A DNA stretch of 64,000 nt from Bacteroidota bacterium. Lineage in GTDB: Bacteria > Bacteroidota > Bacteroidia > Chitinophagales > Chitinophagaceae. The notes under the pieces are model-generated. The model was not told the DNA's origin. It did not search any database and saw nothing but the letters and a program-made list of their open reading frames with translations. Every line of letters begins with the position of its first letter. Position 1 is the stretch's first letter. Below are positions 10,801-18,028 of the stretch, piece after piece. A program made the translations under genes and the position numbers. The stretch covers positions 561,722-625,721 of the forward strand of contig JAEWHC010000005.1 of assembly GCA_023387985.1 (NCBI GenBank), in the 5' to 3' direction.

Positions 10801-11084
10801 AATGTGGAGGCATACCAGTTCGCAATGCCGGGCGTTGATTCTGCAGGTTGATTTACAAACGGTATGGACTTTTGAACCGGCATTTCGCAACTTGCAGCCA
10901 AAGAAGCGGCGGCAGTGCTGAATCCGAGGTATTTTAAAAAATCACGACGCGGGGCTTTGGCATTCAAAAAGCCATGATCAGCGGCCTCAATGGGCAGGTC
11001 TTCACTGAATTCATCGGCAACTTGTTTCTTGTGGTTCTTACTCTCATTTAGCGCTCCGAAACTTTGCCAGATTTTATTGCTCAT
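7839..11084 (-). CDS. actB: Alternative complex III molybdopterin/iron-sulfur fusion subunit ActB
   Basis: 1081 aa. A molybdopterin-oxidoreductase-like domain is joined to a ferredoxin-like domain in one chain, as usual for ActB. The N-terminus has a twin-arginine signal (RRDFLKYLG) followed by a Cys near the end of the hydrophobic stretch (AASC), so it is probably a Tat-exported lipoprotein-like subunit. The C-terminal part shows four cysteine groups: CNGCGACIVSC, CQHCDNAPCENVC, CIGTRYCANNC, and CSFC with a later CQSAC. These fit three [4Fe-4S] and one [3Fe-4S] clusters. The molybdopterin domain of the family carries no cofactor. A Ser/Thr/Ala linker (ADTTSTTAGTATND) interrupts the middle. 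Confidence 0.95.
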   Translation of the reverse strand: MSNKIWQSFGALNESKNHKKQVADEFSEDLPIEAADHGFLNAKAPRRDFLKYLGFSTAAASLAASCEMPVQKSIPFVNQPAESTPGIANWYASTFVQEGFVEPVLVKVRDGRPIKIEGNELNSYADGGTSARAQASVLDLYDTTRLRFPADIKEGSLTEVSTFEAFDRSVTRELGRLNGLPVVLLSGSLASPSSRQVIQDFLGRFPGSRHVVYDPISYSGMLDANEASYGRRAIPSYRFDVAKVVVGLGADFLGTWVSPVEFAQLYAKGRKFNEETMEMPKHYHFESIMSMTGANADERFVHKPSEASAVAAALLSAVQGSAVNLANAKLKAGIEKAANDLKAAGGAALVVCGSNDVNVQLVVNAINEAIGANGRTIDWNTPFTSRQGKDSDMHTLVADMNAGRVGALFILDTNPAYSYPNAQAFKEGLKKVKLKVSFSPKLDETTELCTMVIPNSHYLESWGDAEYKAGYLSFIQPTISPLFKTRQWQDSLLKWGGTPVAASAPADTTSTTAGTATNDSNDYLTYLRNFWTQRLGGKANWEKALRDGVVIPPTAGTAGGSGFNGGGVQAALAAIAALPKAGAGTWEVQFYEKVSMGSGAQASNPWLQEMPDPVTKATWDNYAMISAAAAKELLGIDITKSHEADRYEVHPKKPTLMITIGGKEIELPAMIVPGTEKNTIGIALGYGRSGKAGVAAKGAGKNAYPLLAMSSTGVASYHMPITKVAKTGNTYEIAQNQTHNVYEGRIEVVKETSLATLRKHPTMFKDQRDWLVRHYSKKSGDYRNEASLYDPRLNDRPGIHWGMSVDLNACNGCGACIVSCNAENNVPVVGKREVLRGHDMHWIRIDRYYLSDENNPDEVKDVVFMPMMCQHCDNAPCENVCPVAATNHSSEGLNQMTYNRCIGTRYCANNCPYKVRRFNWADYTGADSFPNNQVGHISDVTMDMNDDLTRMVLNPDVTVRARGVIEKCSFCVQRLQEGKLKAKKAGRPVIDGEIKVACQSACPTNAIVFGDSNDRDSKVSQERAHSPLRMYYALEQIHVLPNVNYMAKIRNTDEVLENTTAWMGEHSEGETGAETIPGNHE

Positions 11085-11132
11085 ATTCCTGAATTGAATA
11101 AAAGATGAATAATTAGATTGCTGGATTGAAAA

Positions 11133-12371
11133 TTAATAGTGGCATTTCTGACATTCTGTACCACCTACCATTTCTACGGTTACGCTATCCAGTTTTCCAC
11201 TCTTCATATCTTCATGGAATTTTTCGTAGATGCTGTAAAAACCGTTTTCAGTAAACTGAACTTTTGTTTCGCGGTGGCAGTTTACGCACCAACCCATACT
11301 CAGGTCGGCAAACTGGCCAACTTCATCCATATTTTGAATTTCACCGTGGCAGGTCTGACAAGCCACTTTGCCGGCAACTACGTGCTGGGAGTGGTTGAAA
11401 TAAACGTGATCCGGAAGATTATGGATACGAATCCACTCCACTCCTTTGGCCTGGGAAGGATCCCATGGCGAGCCTTTGCTGTAACCAGCCAGTTCAAAAA
11501 GTTTTTCAATTTCCGCGGTACCGTCAACCGGGTTGCCACGCTCATCATAAAGCTGTTCACCGGTATACGTGGTGATGGCCAGGTGGCAGTTCATACAAAC
11601 ATTGATGGAAGGCAGGGTGGCCTGTTTGCCTTTGGCTACACCGGTATGGCAATACTGGCAGTTGATCTGGTTGATTCCGGCGTGTACTTTGTGGCTGTAA
11701 AAAATGGGCTGCACCGGGGTGTAATCTTTGCTTCGCCCAAGATCAATGGCCCCTTTCGAAATAAATACGCCTGCAAATATGAATAATGCGATAGATACCA
11801 ATGCCAGGTAAGTTTTGTTCTTCCAGGCCGGAACATCTTTGTAAACCGGAAGGCCTTGTTTATCATCAGCCAGCTTACGCAGGTTGCGGTTAACGCCAAG
11901 CAATACGAGGGCTACTATGGCAAGGGCAAGCGTAATGAGGCCATAAAGCATGCTGTTGTTGCCTTCTTTCTTTACTACCGCCCCTGCGCCGGCACCTGCA
12001 GCCGGTGCAGCAGCCGGGGGCTGCCAGGTATTTACATATTCTATTATGGCATCAATTTCTGCATCCGAAAGGTTCGGAAAAGTATTCATCGCCGCGGGAC
12101 TCCATGCTGCCATCTTTGCAGCGTAGGCATCCCCGGTCTCAACAGCTGTATTCCAGTTTTTGATCCAGGTATGGAGCAATTCTTTGGATGGCCATCGGTC
12201 CGACATACCTTCGAGCGCCGGACCAACCAGGTCTGCATCCATTTTGTGGCAGCTGGCACAATTGGCATTGAATAAGGCTTGTCCATCCTGAGCGAATGAA
12301 GAACCCACCATTAAAACCGAAACAATAATCAGATTAATTAGTAGTGTACTCGCTTTGCGTAGTTTAGTCAT
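11133..12371 (-). CDS. actA: Alternative complex III multiheme cytochrome c ActA with extra N-terminal cytochrome domain
   Basis: 412 aa and first gene of the respiratory operon. Six CxxCH motifs are visible: C38-H42 in an N-terminal class I cytochrome domain (possible Met95 ligand), then C238-H242, C259-H263, C338-H342, C362-H366 and C407-H411 in the pentaheme ActA domain. A signal peptide ends near AQDG (27-30). Two hydrophobic segments (142-160 and 188-207) lie between the two parts, joined to the first by a Pro/Ala/Gly linker (119-132). ActA relays electrons in alternative complex III. The extra monoheme domain makes this a fusion; in many relatives only the pentaheme part is present. The last heme motif ends one residue before the stop. 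Confidence 0.93.
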   Translation of the reverse strand: MTKLRKASTLLINLIIVSVLMVGSSFAQDGQALFNANCASCHKMDADLVGPALEGMSDRWPSKELLHTWIKNWNTAVETGDAYAAKMAAWSPAAMNTFPNLSDAEIDAIIEYVNTWQPPAAAPAAGAGAGAVVKKEGNNSMLYGLITLALAIVALVLLGVNRNLRKLADDKQGLPVYKDVPAWKNKTYLALVSIALFIFAGVFISKGAIDLGRSKDYTPVQPIFYSHKVHAGINQINCQYCHTGVAKGKQATLPSINVCMNCHLAITTYTGEQLYDERGNPVDGTAEIEKLFELAGYSKGSPWDPSQAKGVEWIRIHNLPDHVYFNHSQHVVAGKVACQTCHGEIQNMDEVGQFADLSMGWCVNCHRETKVQFTENGFYSIYEKFHEDMKSGKLDSVTVEMVGGTECQKCHY

Positions 12372-12393
12372 AATTACACGGATATTGATAAGC

Positions 12394-12422
12394 AGTCAGG
12401 CAGCGGCTTATGCTGCCTGACT
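12394..12422 (-). promoter_or_regulatory. Strong hairpin in the 5' leader of the act-cta operon
   Basis: Perfect 11-bp inverted repeat (AGTCAGGCAGC / GCTGCCTGACT) with a 7-base loop, 22 bases before the actA ATG. There is no T-tract after it on the minus strand, so it is not a normal terminator. If transcription starts after the -7-like box at 12431-12438, the hairpin would sit at the very 5' end of the mRNA. There it could protect the message or bind a regulator. Confidence 0.5.
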
Positions 12423-12430
12423 TTAGTGGG

Positions 12431-12438
12431 CAAAAATA
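12431..12438 (-). promoter_or_regulatory. Possible -7 box of the act-cta promoter
   Basis: TATTTTTG on the minus strand fits the Bacteroidota -7 consensus TAnnTTTG. No good TTG element is seen at the usual spacing, so the call rests on position and consensus only. Confidence 0.35.
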
Positions 12439-12617
12439 TGACACCACAATGACAATTGGATTTAAATGTCAAAAAAAAATTAAAGCGCATAAAAACCGTA
12501 TACTAACGAATGAATATCAATGAGATACACAACATTAATGTTTAATAATTGTAAATTATTCTATTCTTGCATAAATGCCTTTATGCTATAAAAAACATTT
12601 TAATGATCTTCGCGCCC

Positions 12618-13499
12618 ATGTTTAAACGTTTGCAGGAAAAATGGAAAGTAAATACTGTGCAACTTGTACTGGTGCTGATCACCTTTTCCATCGGTGGAAG
12701 CCTTTGTGGCTTCCTGGGAAGAAAGGTTATGGACCTTTTTACAATTGAAAGTACCCTGCTTTACGGCACACTCTATTTCATTATAGTTACCCTGCTCTGG
12801 CCCCCTTGTGTTCTACTGGTCAGCATTCCCTTCGGGCAGTGGCGGTTTTTCAGAAATTACCTCCGTAAAATGGGGACGAAGTTTGGTATAATCCGGTCGG
12901 CTGCTGAGATACAGCACACCAAAATAAACCTGGCGATTTTTGCAAGCGGTGGCGGCAGCAATGCACAAAAGATCCTCGAATATTTTAAGAATCATAATTC
13001 CATCCAGGTAAGCCTGCTGGTGAGCAATAAACAAGGTGCCGGTGCTTTGCACCATGCCGTAAACTATGGTGTTCCCACTATGCTCCTCGATAAAAACCGT
13101 TTTTTTGACGGAGATGCCCATATTGAAGAGCTGGAAAACCATGCTGTCGATTACATTATTCTAGCTGGCTTCTTATGGAAAGTTCCGGTAAAACTTATAC
13201 AGGCATTTGAAAACCGAATCATCAACATTCACCCGGCTTTGCTTCCGGAGTATGGTGGCAAAGGAATGTATGGCCACCATGTTCATGAGGCGGTATTGAA
13301 AAATAACGAAACCCGGAGCGGGCTAACTATTCATCTTGTAGATGAAAAATATGACAACGGCACCCAATTATTCCAAACCACTGTTCCGGTGTTGCCTGGA
13401 GACGATGCCCATACCCTTGCTGCTCGTATCCTGGAACTTGAGCACAAACATTTCGCCCCGGTTATTGAGGATTTCGTATTGAGCAGCGCTGAAAAATAA
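12618..13499 (+). CDS. purN: Phosphoribosylglycinamide formyltransferase with N-terminal two-helix membrane domain
   Basis: 293 aa from the ATG at 12618; in-frame alternatives are ATG 12603 and TTG 12567. Residues 1-90 form a small membrane domain with helices near 14-36 and 50-72 ending in PFGQWRFFRNYLRKMG. It resembles a stand-alone Bacteroidota family I recall as DUF6787. Residues 103-293 are PurN, which formylates GAR with 10-formyl-THF in purine synthesis: GGGSN (111-115) phosphate loop and catalytic N203, H205 (NIHPALLP) and D246 (EKYDNG). The joining sequence is continuous with no frame break. A membrane-bound PurN would be unusual; a lost stop between two neighbouring genes is the alternative origin. 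Transcribed divergently from actA and convergently with the S1-domain gene. Confidence 0.85.
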   Translation: MFKRLQEKWKVNTVQLVLVLITFSIGGSLCGFLGRKVMDLFTIESTLLYGTLYFIIVTLLWPPCVLLVSIPFGQWRFFRNYLRKMGTKFGIIRSAAEIQHTKINLAIFASGGGSNAQKILEYFKNHNSIQVSLLVSNKQGAGALHHAVNYGVPTMLLDKNRFFDGDAHIEELENHAVDYIILAGFLWKVPVKLIQAFENRIINIHPALLPEYGGKGMYGHHVHEAVLKNNETRSGLTIHLVDEKYDNGTQLFQTTVPVLPGDDAHTLAARILELEHKHFAPVIEDFVLSSAEK

Positions 13500-13566
13500 C
13501 CGTGGAAAAACAATGGGCAAAACGGGAAACCCCGGGGATTTATTTTTTTAAACAATAGCCGGAAGT

Positions 13567-14400
13567 TCAATCCTCAGCCAGTTTAATGCCTGCTTCAAGC
13601 ATTTCAATTTTGCGCTGTTTGTATAAAGCACCGAGGGCTTGTTTAAACGTCTTTTTACTTACTCCGAATTTTGCATGAATATCCTCGGGCGCCGATTTAT
13701 CGTTGTAAGGAAGCACGCCATTGGCTTTCCGTAATTCTTCCAGAATGGTTGTGGTAAAATCATCCACTTTTTCATACCCGGCTTTGCCGGGAACCACGTC
13801 CACTTTGCCATCTTCGCGTATATTTTTTACGAAACCATCAAGCTTTTGCCCGCTCTTCAAATCTGTATAAGCATCCGCCGAATGAATAAGCCCTTCATAT
13901 TGGTTGTTGATGATTACCTGGTAACCCAGCGGGGATTTCCGCAACACGATGAGTTCAACTTCCTGCAGGTACCGCAAATCTTTTTCCGGTTTTTTAAGCC
14001 ATTGATTGAAGTATTCAGTGGCCGCCAGCCGACCGGTTTTTTCATCGCGGTAAATATAAACAAGATACTTTTTGCCCGCTTGCATCTCCTGGCGCTGCTG
14101 ACTGTGCGGAACAAACATGTCTTTTGGCAATCCCCAGTTCAGGTAGGCGCCATATTTTCCGAGGGATTCTACTTTGAGGTAGGCAAACTCACCAACTGTG
14201 GCCAGGGGCTTTTCGGTTGTGGCCACGAGCCGGCCCTCGCTGTCATGGTAAACAAAAACACTTACCACGGTTCCTGATATCCATTCTTTTTTCAGGTACT
14301 TTCCCGGCAACAAAATGCCCGAACCACCATCATCCAAAAAAGCTCCGCTTGCGGTTATCCGCAAAATGGGCAATTCATAAAACTTACCAGCTTCTAACAT
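13567..14400 (-). CDS. CvfB-like S1 RNA-binding regulator
   Basis: 277 aa. Domain order fits the CvfB/YitL family: three OB-fold S1-type domains over about residues 1-210 (the second near FAYLKVESLGKYGAYLNWGL, the third near KLDGFVKNIREDGKVDV), then a C-terminal winged-helix domain (about 220-277, containing FGVSKKTFKQALGALYKQRKI). These proteins bind RNA and affect gene expression; the exact role here is unknown. The start codon lies 3 bases after the lptB stop on the same strand, so the two are almost certainly one transcript. Confidence 0.85.
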   Translation of the reverse strand: MLEAGKFYELPILRITASGAFLDDGGSGILLPGKYLKKEWISGTVVSVFVYHDSEGRLVATTEKPLATVGEFAYLKVESLGKYGAYLNWGLPKDMFVPHSQQRQEMQAGKKYLVYIYRDEKTGRLAATEYFNQWLKKPEKDLRYLQEVELIVLRKSPLGYQVIINNQYEGLIHSADAYTDLKSGQKLDGFVKNIREDGKVDVVPGKAGYEKVDDFTTTILEELRKANGVLPYNDKSAPEDIHAKFGVSKKTFKQALGALYKQRKIEMLEAGIKLAED

Positions 14401-14403
14401 AAA

Positions 14404-15231
14404 TTATAATTGTTCCGGCAAATCCGGATTTGGGTCATGCTCAACAGCCTGTGCACCTTCCCTCCTTTTCAGTGCGTTGTCGCGTTCCATTTCAATGATC
14501 CATTCTTTACGCCGCAGTTCAAAATTTGTACCTAAGTAAAGCCGGCGAACCTGTGCATCATCAGCAAGTTCCTGGGCTGATCCGTGGCGGAAGATCTTGC
14601 CTTCAATAAGCAAATAAGCCCTGTCGCAAATGCTGAGGGTTTCATTTACGTTGTGGTCGGTAATCAAAATACCAATATTGCGGTATTTGAGCCTGGCAAC
14701 CACGGTTTGAATATCTTCAACCGCAATAGGATCCACCCCTGCAAATGGTTCGTCGAGCAAAATGAATTTAGGATCCACGGCAAGGGCGCGGGCAATTTCT
14801 GTACGCCTTCTCTCACCACCGCTTAGCGAATCGCCCATGTTTTTGCGAACGTGTGTAAGACCGAATTCTTCCAGCAGGCTTTCCATTTTATCATGCCGGG
14901 CGTGCTTTTTCATGTTTGTCATTTCCAAAACCGCCAGGATATTGTCTTCCACGCTCAGTCTTCTGAAAACGCTGGCTTCCTGTGGAAGATAACCAATACC
15001 CATTTGTGCCCTTTTATACATGGGAAGCGCAGTTATGTCGGCCTGGTCAAGATAAACCGTTCCGCCATCCGGCCTGATGAGTCCAACGACCATGTAGAAT
15101 GTGGTGGTTTTGCCGGCGCCGTTCGGGCCGAGCAGACCTACAATTTCTCCCTGATTCACATTTACTGAAACATGATCAACCACTGTGCGGCCGCTATACG
15201 TTTTAATGAGATTGTTGGTTTGAATGATCAT
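14404..15231 (-). CDS. lptB: LPS export ABC transporter ATPase LptB
   Basis: 275 aa from ATG 15231; a longer upstream reading exists but the family starts with this MIIQTNNL segment. It powers extraction of lipopolysaccharide by LptFG at the inner membrane. Seen: Walker A GPNGAGKTT (35-43), Q-loop YLPQE (81-85), signature LSGGE (136-140), Walker B ILLDEP (157-162) and H-loop His193. About 30 C-terminal residues rich in charged amino acids extend past the usual end. A TAATTTTG box lies 21 bases upstream. Its partner lpt genes are not nearby, as is common in Bacteroidota. Confidence 0.93.
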   Translation of the reverse strand: MIIQTNNLIKTYSGRTVVDHVSVNVNQGEIVGLLGPNGAGKTTTFYMVVGLIRPDGGTVYLDQADITALPMYKRAQMGIGYLPQEASVFRRLSVEDNILAVLEMTNMKKHARHDKMESLLEEFGLTHVRKNMGDSLSGGERRRTEIARALAVDPKFILLDEPFAGVDPIAVEDIQTVVARLKYRNIGILITDHNVNETLSICDRAYLLIEGKIFRHGSAQELADDAQVRRLYLGTNFELRRKEWIIEMERDNALKRREGAQAVEHDPNPDLPEQL

Positions 15232-15252
15232 TCGTGCTAAACTTCGAATCCG

Positions 15253-15260
15253 CAAAATTA
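15253..15260 (-). promoter_or_regulatory. Possible -7 box for lptB
   Basis: TAATTTTG on the minus strand (TAnnTTTG), 21 bases before the chosen lptB ATG. No clear -33 element. The spacing supports the shorter start. Confidence 0.4.
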
Positions 15261-15364
15261 GGGTTATGGGTTGGTTATTCCGGCGCTTTGGCCTGCTCAT
15301 GGCCGGTTAAGGCGGGGTTAAAGGGCGCCATCAGGCATGGCCATTAATGTTTTGTTGAAAAACT

Positions 15365-15372
15365 TACCTTTG
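15365..15372 (+). promoter_or_regulatory. Possible -7 box for metF
   Basis: TACCTTTG followed by C, 29 bases before the metF ATG. The same octamer occurs before ctaA, rnhB and the nfu gene. A TTTGTTG lies only 8 to 11 bases upstream, too close for a standard -33 element. Confidence 0.45.
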
Positions 15373-15401
15373 CTCGCGATTTTGAAATCACGAAGCAAGA
15401 C

Positions 15402-16358
15402 ATGAAGGTTACAGAATATATTGAAAAGGCTGCAGGTGAAACCCTTGTATCATTCGAAGTATTGCCGCCTTTGAAAGGCAAAACCATTTCCAGTTTATAC
15501 GACCATCTTGATCCCCTTATGGAATTCAAGCCATCGTGGATTAATGTAACTTATCACCGTGCTGAATCGGTATTCAAACGCCAGTCCGACGGAAGCTTTC
15601 TCAGGGTGGAAGTAAGAAAACGGCCTGGTACGGTAGGTATTTGCGCCAGTTTGCGCACGCATTACCAGGTAGATACTGTGCCGCACCTGATCTGCGGTGG
15701 CTTCAGCCGGCAGGAAACGGAAAATGCGCTAATCGATCTCAATTTTCTGGGCATTGACAATGTATTGGTCCTGCGCGGGGATGCAGAAAAAAATGAACCC
15801 AGCTTTATGCCCCATATTGAAGGCCATCATTATGCCAGCGAATTGCTCAAACAAGTAATGGACCTGAACCAGGGAATTTATCTTGAAGATGATATTATAA
15901 ATGGCGGCAAAACAGACTTCTGTGTTGGTGTTGCCGGCTATCCGGAAAAACATTTTGAATCCCCCAACCGTGAAATGGATTTGTTTTATCTAAAATCAAA
16001 GGTGGATAGTGGTGCTGCTTATATCATGACTCAAATGTTTTTCGATAACGCCAAATACTTCGAATTTGTGGACTCTTGCAGAAAAGTAGGAATTGACGTT
16101 CCCATCATTCCGGGTTTGAAACCCATTACCAGCCGGAAGCAACTTACCCTGTTGCCCCGGATATTTCATGTGGATATTCCAAATGAACTGAGTAGTGAAA
16201 TCCTGAACTGCAAAACCGATGCAGCAGTTGAACAGGCAGGTATTGCATGGCTAACCGCGCAGTCTCAGGAACTGAAAAAAGCCGGTGTCCCGGTACTTCA
16301 TTATTATACATTGGGGAAACCCCGGGTGATTAAAGAAGTGGTGCAACAGGTTTTTTGA
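15402..16358 (+). CDS. metF: Methylenetetrahydrofolate reductase
   Basis: 318 aa, full length for MetF. Reduces 5,10-methylene-THF to 5-methyl-THF using FAD, supplying methyl groups for methionine synthesis. Seen: the N-terminal SFEVLPP segment with the conserved catalytic glutamate (about residue 19), LVLRGD near 122-127, and the late YIMTQMFFDN segment that helps form the TIM barrel. Stand-alone transcription unit, divergent from lptB, preceded by a TACCTTTG box. No SAM riboswitch is evident in the roughly 30-base leader. Confidence 0.96.
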   Translation: MKVTEYIEKAAGETLVSFEVLPPLKGKTISSLYDHLDPLMEFKPSWINVTYHRAESVFKRQSDGSFLRVEVRKRPGTVGICASLRTHYQVDTVPHLICGGFSRQETENALIDLNFLGIDNVLVLRGDAEKNEPSFMPHIEGHHYASELLKQVMDLNQGIYLEDDIINGGKTDFCVGVAGYPEKHFESPNREMDLFYLKSKVDSGAAYIMTQMFFDNAKYFEFVDSCRKVGIDVPIIPGLKPITSRKQLTLLPRIFHVDIPNELSSEILNCKTDAAVEQAGIAWLTAQSQELKKAGVPVLHYYTLGKPRVIKEVVQQVF

Positions 16359-16364
16359 AAAATC

Positions 16365-16616
16365 TCAGGATAAATGAATGAGAAAACCGAATGGCTTGTT
16401 GTCCCCATTCTGATCAAGAAACAGGTTAACAGATTTGGCTGTGGTAATGTGGCGATATCGCACGATATCAATGATTTCCATAGATCTCAAAAGGTTTTCA
16501 AGCCGGAAGGCTATTTCCAGTTGTCCGCCAAAAACATCGGTTTTTAAATCTGCGTCCCGTATGGTGCGGCGGGTACGTTGGTTGACAAGCAGATTCATGT
16601 TTCCCATTTTGATCAT
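16365..16616 (-). CDS. Unrecognised short protein or gene remnant
   Basis: 83 codons from ATG 16616; the open frame extends upstream to 16721. Not recognised. The frame has codon usage like real genes of this region and a plausible amphipathic sequence (FGGQLEIAFRLENLLRS, then VRYRHITTAKSVNLFLDQNG). It lies directly behind the small lipoprotein gene in a different frame and meets metF tail to tail with 6 bases between. It could be a true small gene, the 3' remnant of a decayed gene, or chance. Confidence 0.3.
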   Translation of the reverse strand: MIKMGNMNLLVNQRTRRTIRDADLKTDVFGGQLEIAFRLENLLRSMEIIDIVRYRHITTAKSVNLFLDQNGDNKPFGFLIHLS

Positions 16617-16681
16617 ATGGCCATCCTTTAAAGCAAGCAGAGAATATGTAAGGTTCCAAACAATAGCCCTTTGGGAAAATA

Positions 16682-16807
16682 TCAATATCCAACCATTCCG
16701 GAGCGTTGAGGGCATCCACAATTTTGTGCTGACTTACTTCCACCGGCACAAGCCGTTAATCCCAATATAGCAGATACAATAATAACAATAATATACCTTT
16801 TGTACAT
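16682..16807 (-). CDS. Very small lipoprotein (41 aa)
   Basis: 41 residues. A charged start (MYKRY), a hydrophobic stretch and a lipobox LTAC (Cys20) are followed by a short Gly/Ser linker and a Cys-rich end, NCGCPQRSGMVGY. The overall shape, a lipoprotein signal plus about 20 residues ending in GMVGY, resembles tiny lipoproteins I have seen in other Bacteroidota, but no function is known. Divergent from the glycosyltransferase gene. Confidence 0.55.
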   Translation of the reverse strand: MYKRYIIVIIVSAILGLTACAGGSKSAQNCGCPQRSGMVGY

Positions 16808-16939
16808 AAAAAAATATTTTAATAAGAGGAGTGTTTGCGCCGGTCAACGGTTGAATTTGAGTGGCCTATCTGTTTAACGCAGCGAAATAGATTTTTATTT
16901 ATTCAAAAATGTACAAAAGTTTGCAAAAACAAGAATTTT

Positions 16940-18028
16940 TTGGAAAAGAATATTCTGATCAGCCCTTTAGACTGGGGATTGGGTCATGCCACACGCATCA
17001 TTCCCCTGGTAACCGCTTTATCCCAAAAGGGATGTAACGTCACCATGGCCACGTCTGGAGCCGGTTTATTGTTGTTACAACAAGCTTTTCCCAACATGCG
17101 TTTTGTCGAAATTCCCGGCTATGGAATTGAATATTCGGGTCGCAATAATTTTTTGAAAATACTTAGCCAGACGCCGGGCATTCTTAAGATTGCCAAAAAT
17201 GAAAACCTTTGGCTGAAGAATTTTCTAATGCATAACCAAGTGGATGCAATCATTTCGGACAACCGGTACGGCTTTTATCATCCTGAAATTCCTTCTGTTA
17301 TACTCACCCATCAGGTGGAGCCCCAGTTGCCCCGTGGCCTGCAAATGCTTCGTAAGGCGATCCAAATGCAATTTGCCGCAATGCTTAATCATTTCCATTC
17401 CATCTGGATACCCGACCTGCCGGATGAAGCGGTATCGCTTGGGGGAAAATTGAGCAGAGTCAACCGCTTTGTGAAAAGGCCGCATTTCTATACCGGATGG
17501 CTGACGCGGTTTGAACATGCAGCCATGCGGGAACAAAAAGCACTGTATGACCTTGTTTTGCTAAGCGGCCCTGAACCACAGCGCACGCTGCTTGAGGAGA
17601 AAATCCTTCAACAAGTTGACCAGCTCAATTTTCCTTTGGTTATTATCCGGGGATTGCCCGGAGAGAAAAACTTGCCGGCGGTTTCCGGTGACCTCATCAT
17701 GTTCAACCACCTGGCATCTGGTGAAATGGACTCCATGATTCAAAATGCGCGGTATATCATTTCACGCGGCGGGTACAGTACGCTGATGGATATGGCTGCC
17801 TTGCAGAAAAAATGCATTTACATTCCAACGCCAGGCCAAACCGAACAGGAATACCTCGCAAAACGGATGCAGGAACAAGGCCGGGGCATCTGGTTCCGGC
17901 AACCTGCATTTGATCTGAAACATGCCTTAACGGCAGCGCAAACCTTTGAATTCAGGATCCCTGCATTTAAGAATAATGCGCTCTTGTTGCAAACGGTTGA
18001 CTCGTTTCTTCAGGAACTAAAAGGTTAG
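16940..18028 (+). CDS. GT-B fold glycosyltransferase related to MurG/UDP-sugar transferases
   Basis: 362 aa if translation starts at TTG 16940; no in-frame ATG lies near the conserved start, and an in-frame TTG at 16835 would add 35 unlikely residues. The N-terminus ILISPLDWGLGHATRIIPL is the donor-side glycine motif of GT28-like enzymes, and the C-terminal half has SRGGYSTLMDMAALQKKCIYIPTPGQTEQEYLA, the nucleotide-sugar binding region. It probably moves a sugar onto a lipid or surface polymer; acceptor and donor are unknown. Its stop overlaps the stop of the convergent SixA-like gene by 3 bases. Confidence 0.75.
   Translation: MEKNILISPLDWGLGHATRIIPLVTALSQKGCNVTMATSGAGLLLLQQAFPNMRFVEIPGYGIEYSGRNNFLKILSQTPGILKIAKNENLWLKNFLMHNQVDAIISDNRYGFYHPEIPSVILTHQVEPQLPRGLQMLRKAIQMQFAAMLNHFHSIWIPDLPDEAVSLGGKLSRVNRFVKRPHFYTGWLTRFEHAAMREQKALYDLVLLSGPEPQRTLLEEKILQQVDQLNFPLVIIRGLPGEKNLPAVSGDLIMFNHLASGEMDSMIQNARYIISRGGYSTLMDMAALQKKCIYIPTPGQTEQEYLAKRMQEQGRGIWFRQPAFDLKHALTAAQTFEFRIPAFKNNALLLQTVDSFLQELKG

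Noticed and set aside
12567..12617. TTG-start extension of the PurN fusion
   Set aside because: The membrane domain has a natural start at ATG 12618 (or 12603); the extra residues look like leader sequence.
13523..13550. Possible terminator between purN and the CvfB-like gene
   Set aside because: The stem is only 4 bp (CGGG/CCCG) despite a following T-rich stretch; too weak to call.
15301..15401. Search for a SAM riboswitch before metF
   Set aside because: The leader is only about 30 bases after the -7 box and shows no fitting structure.
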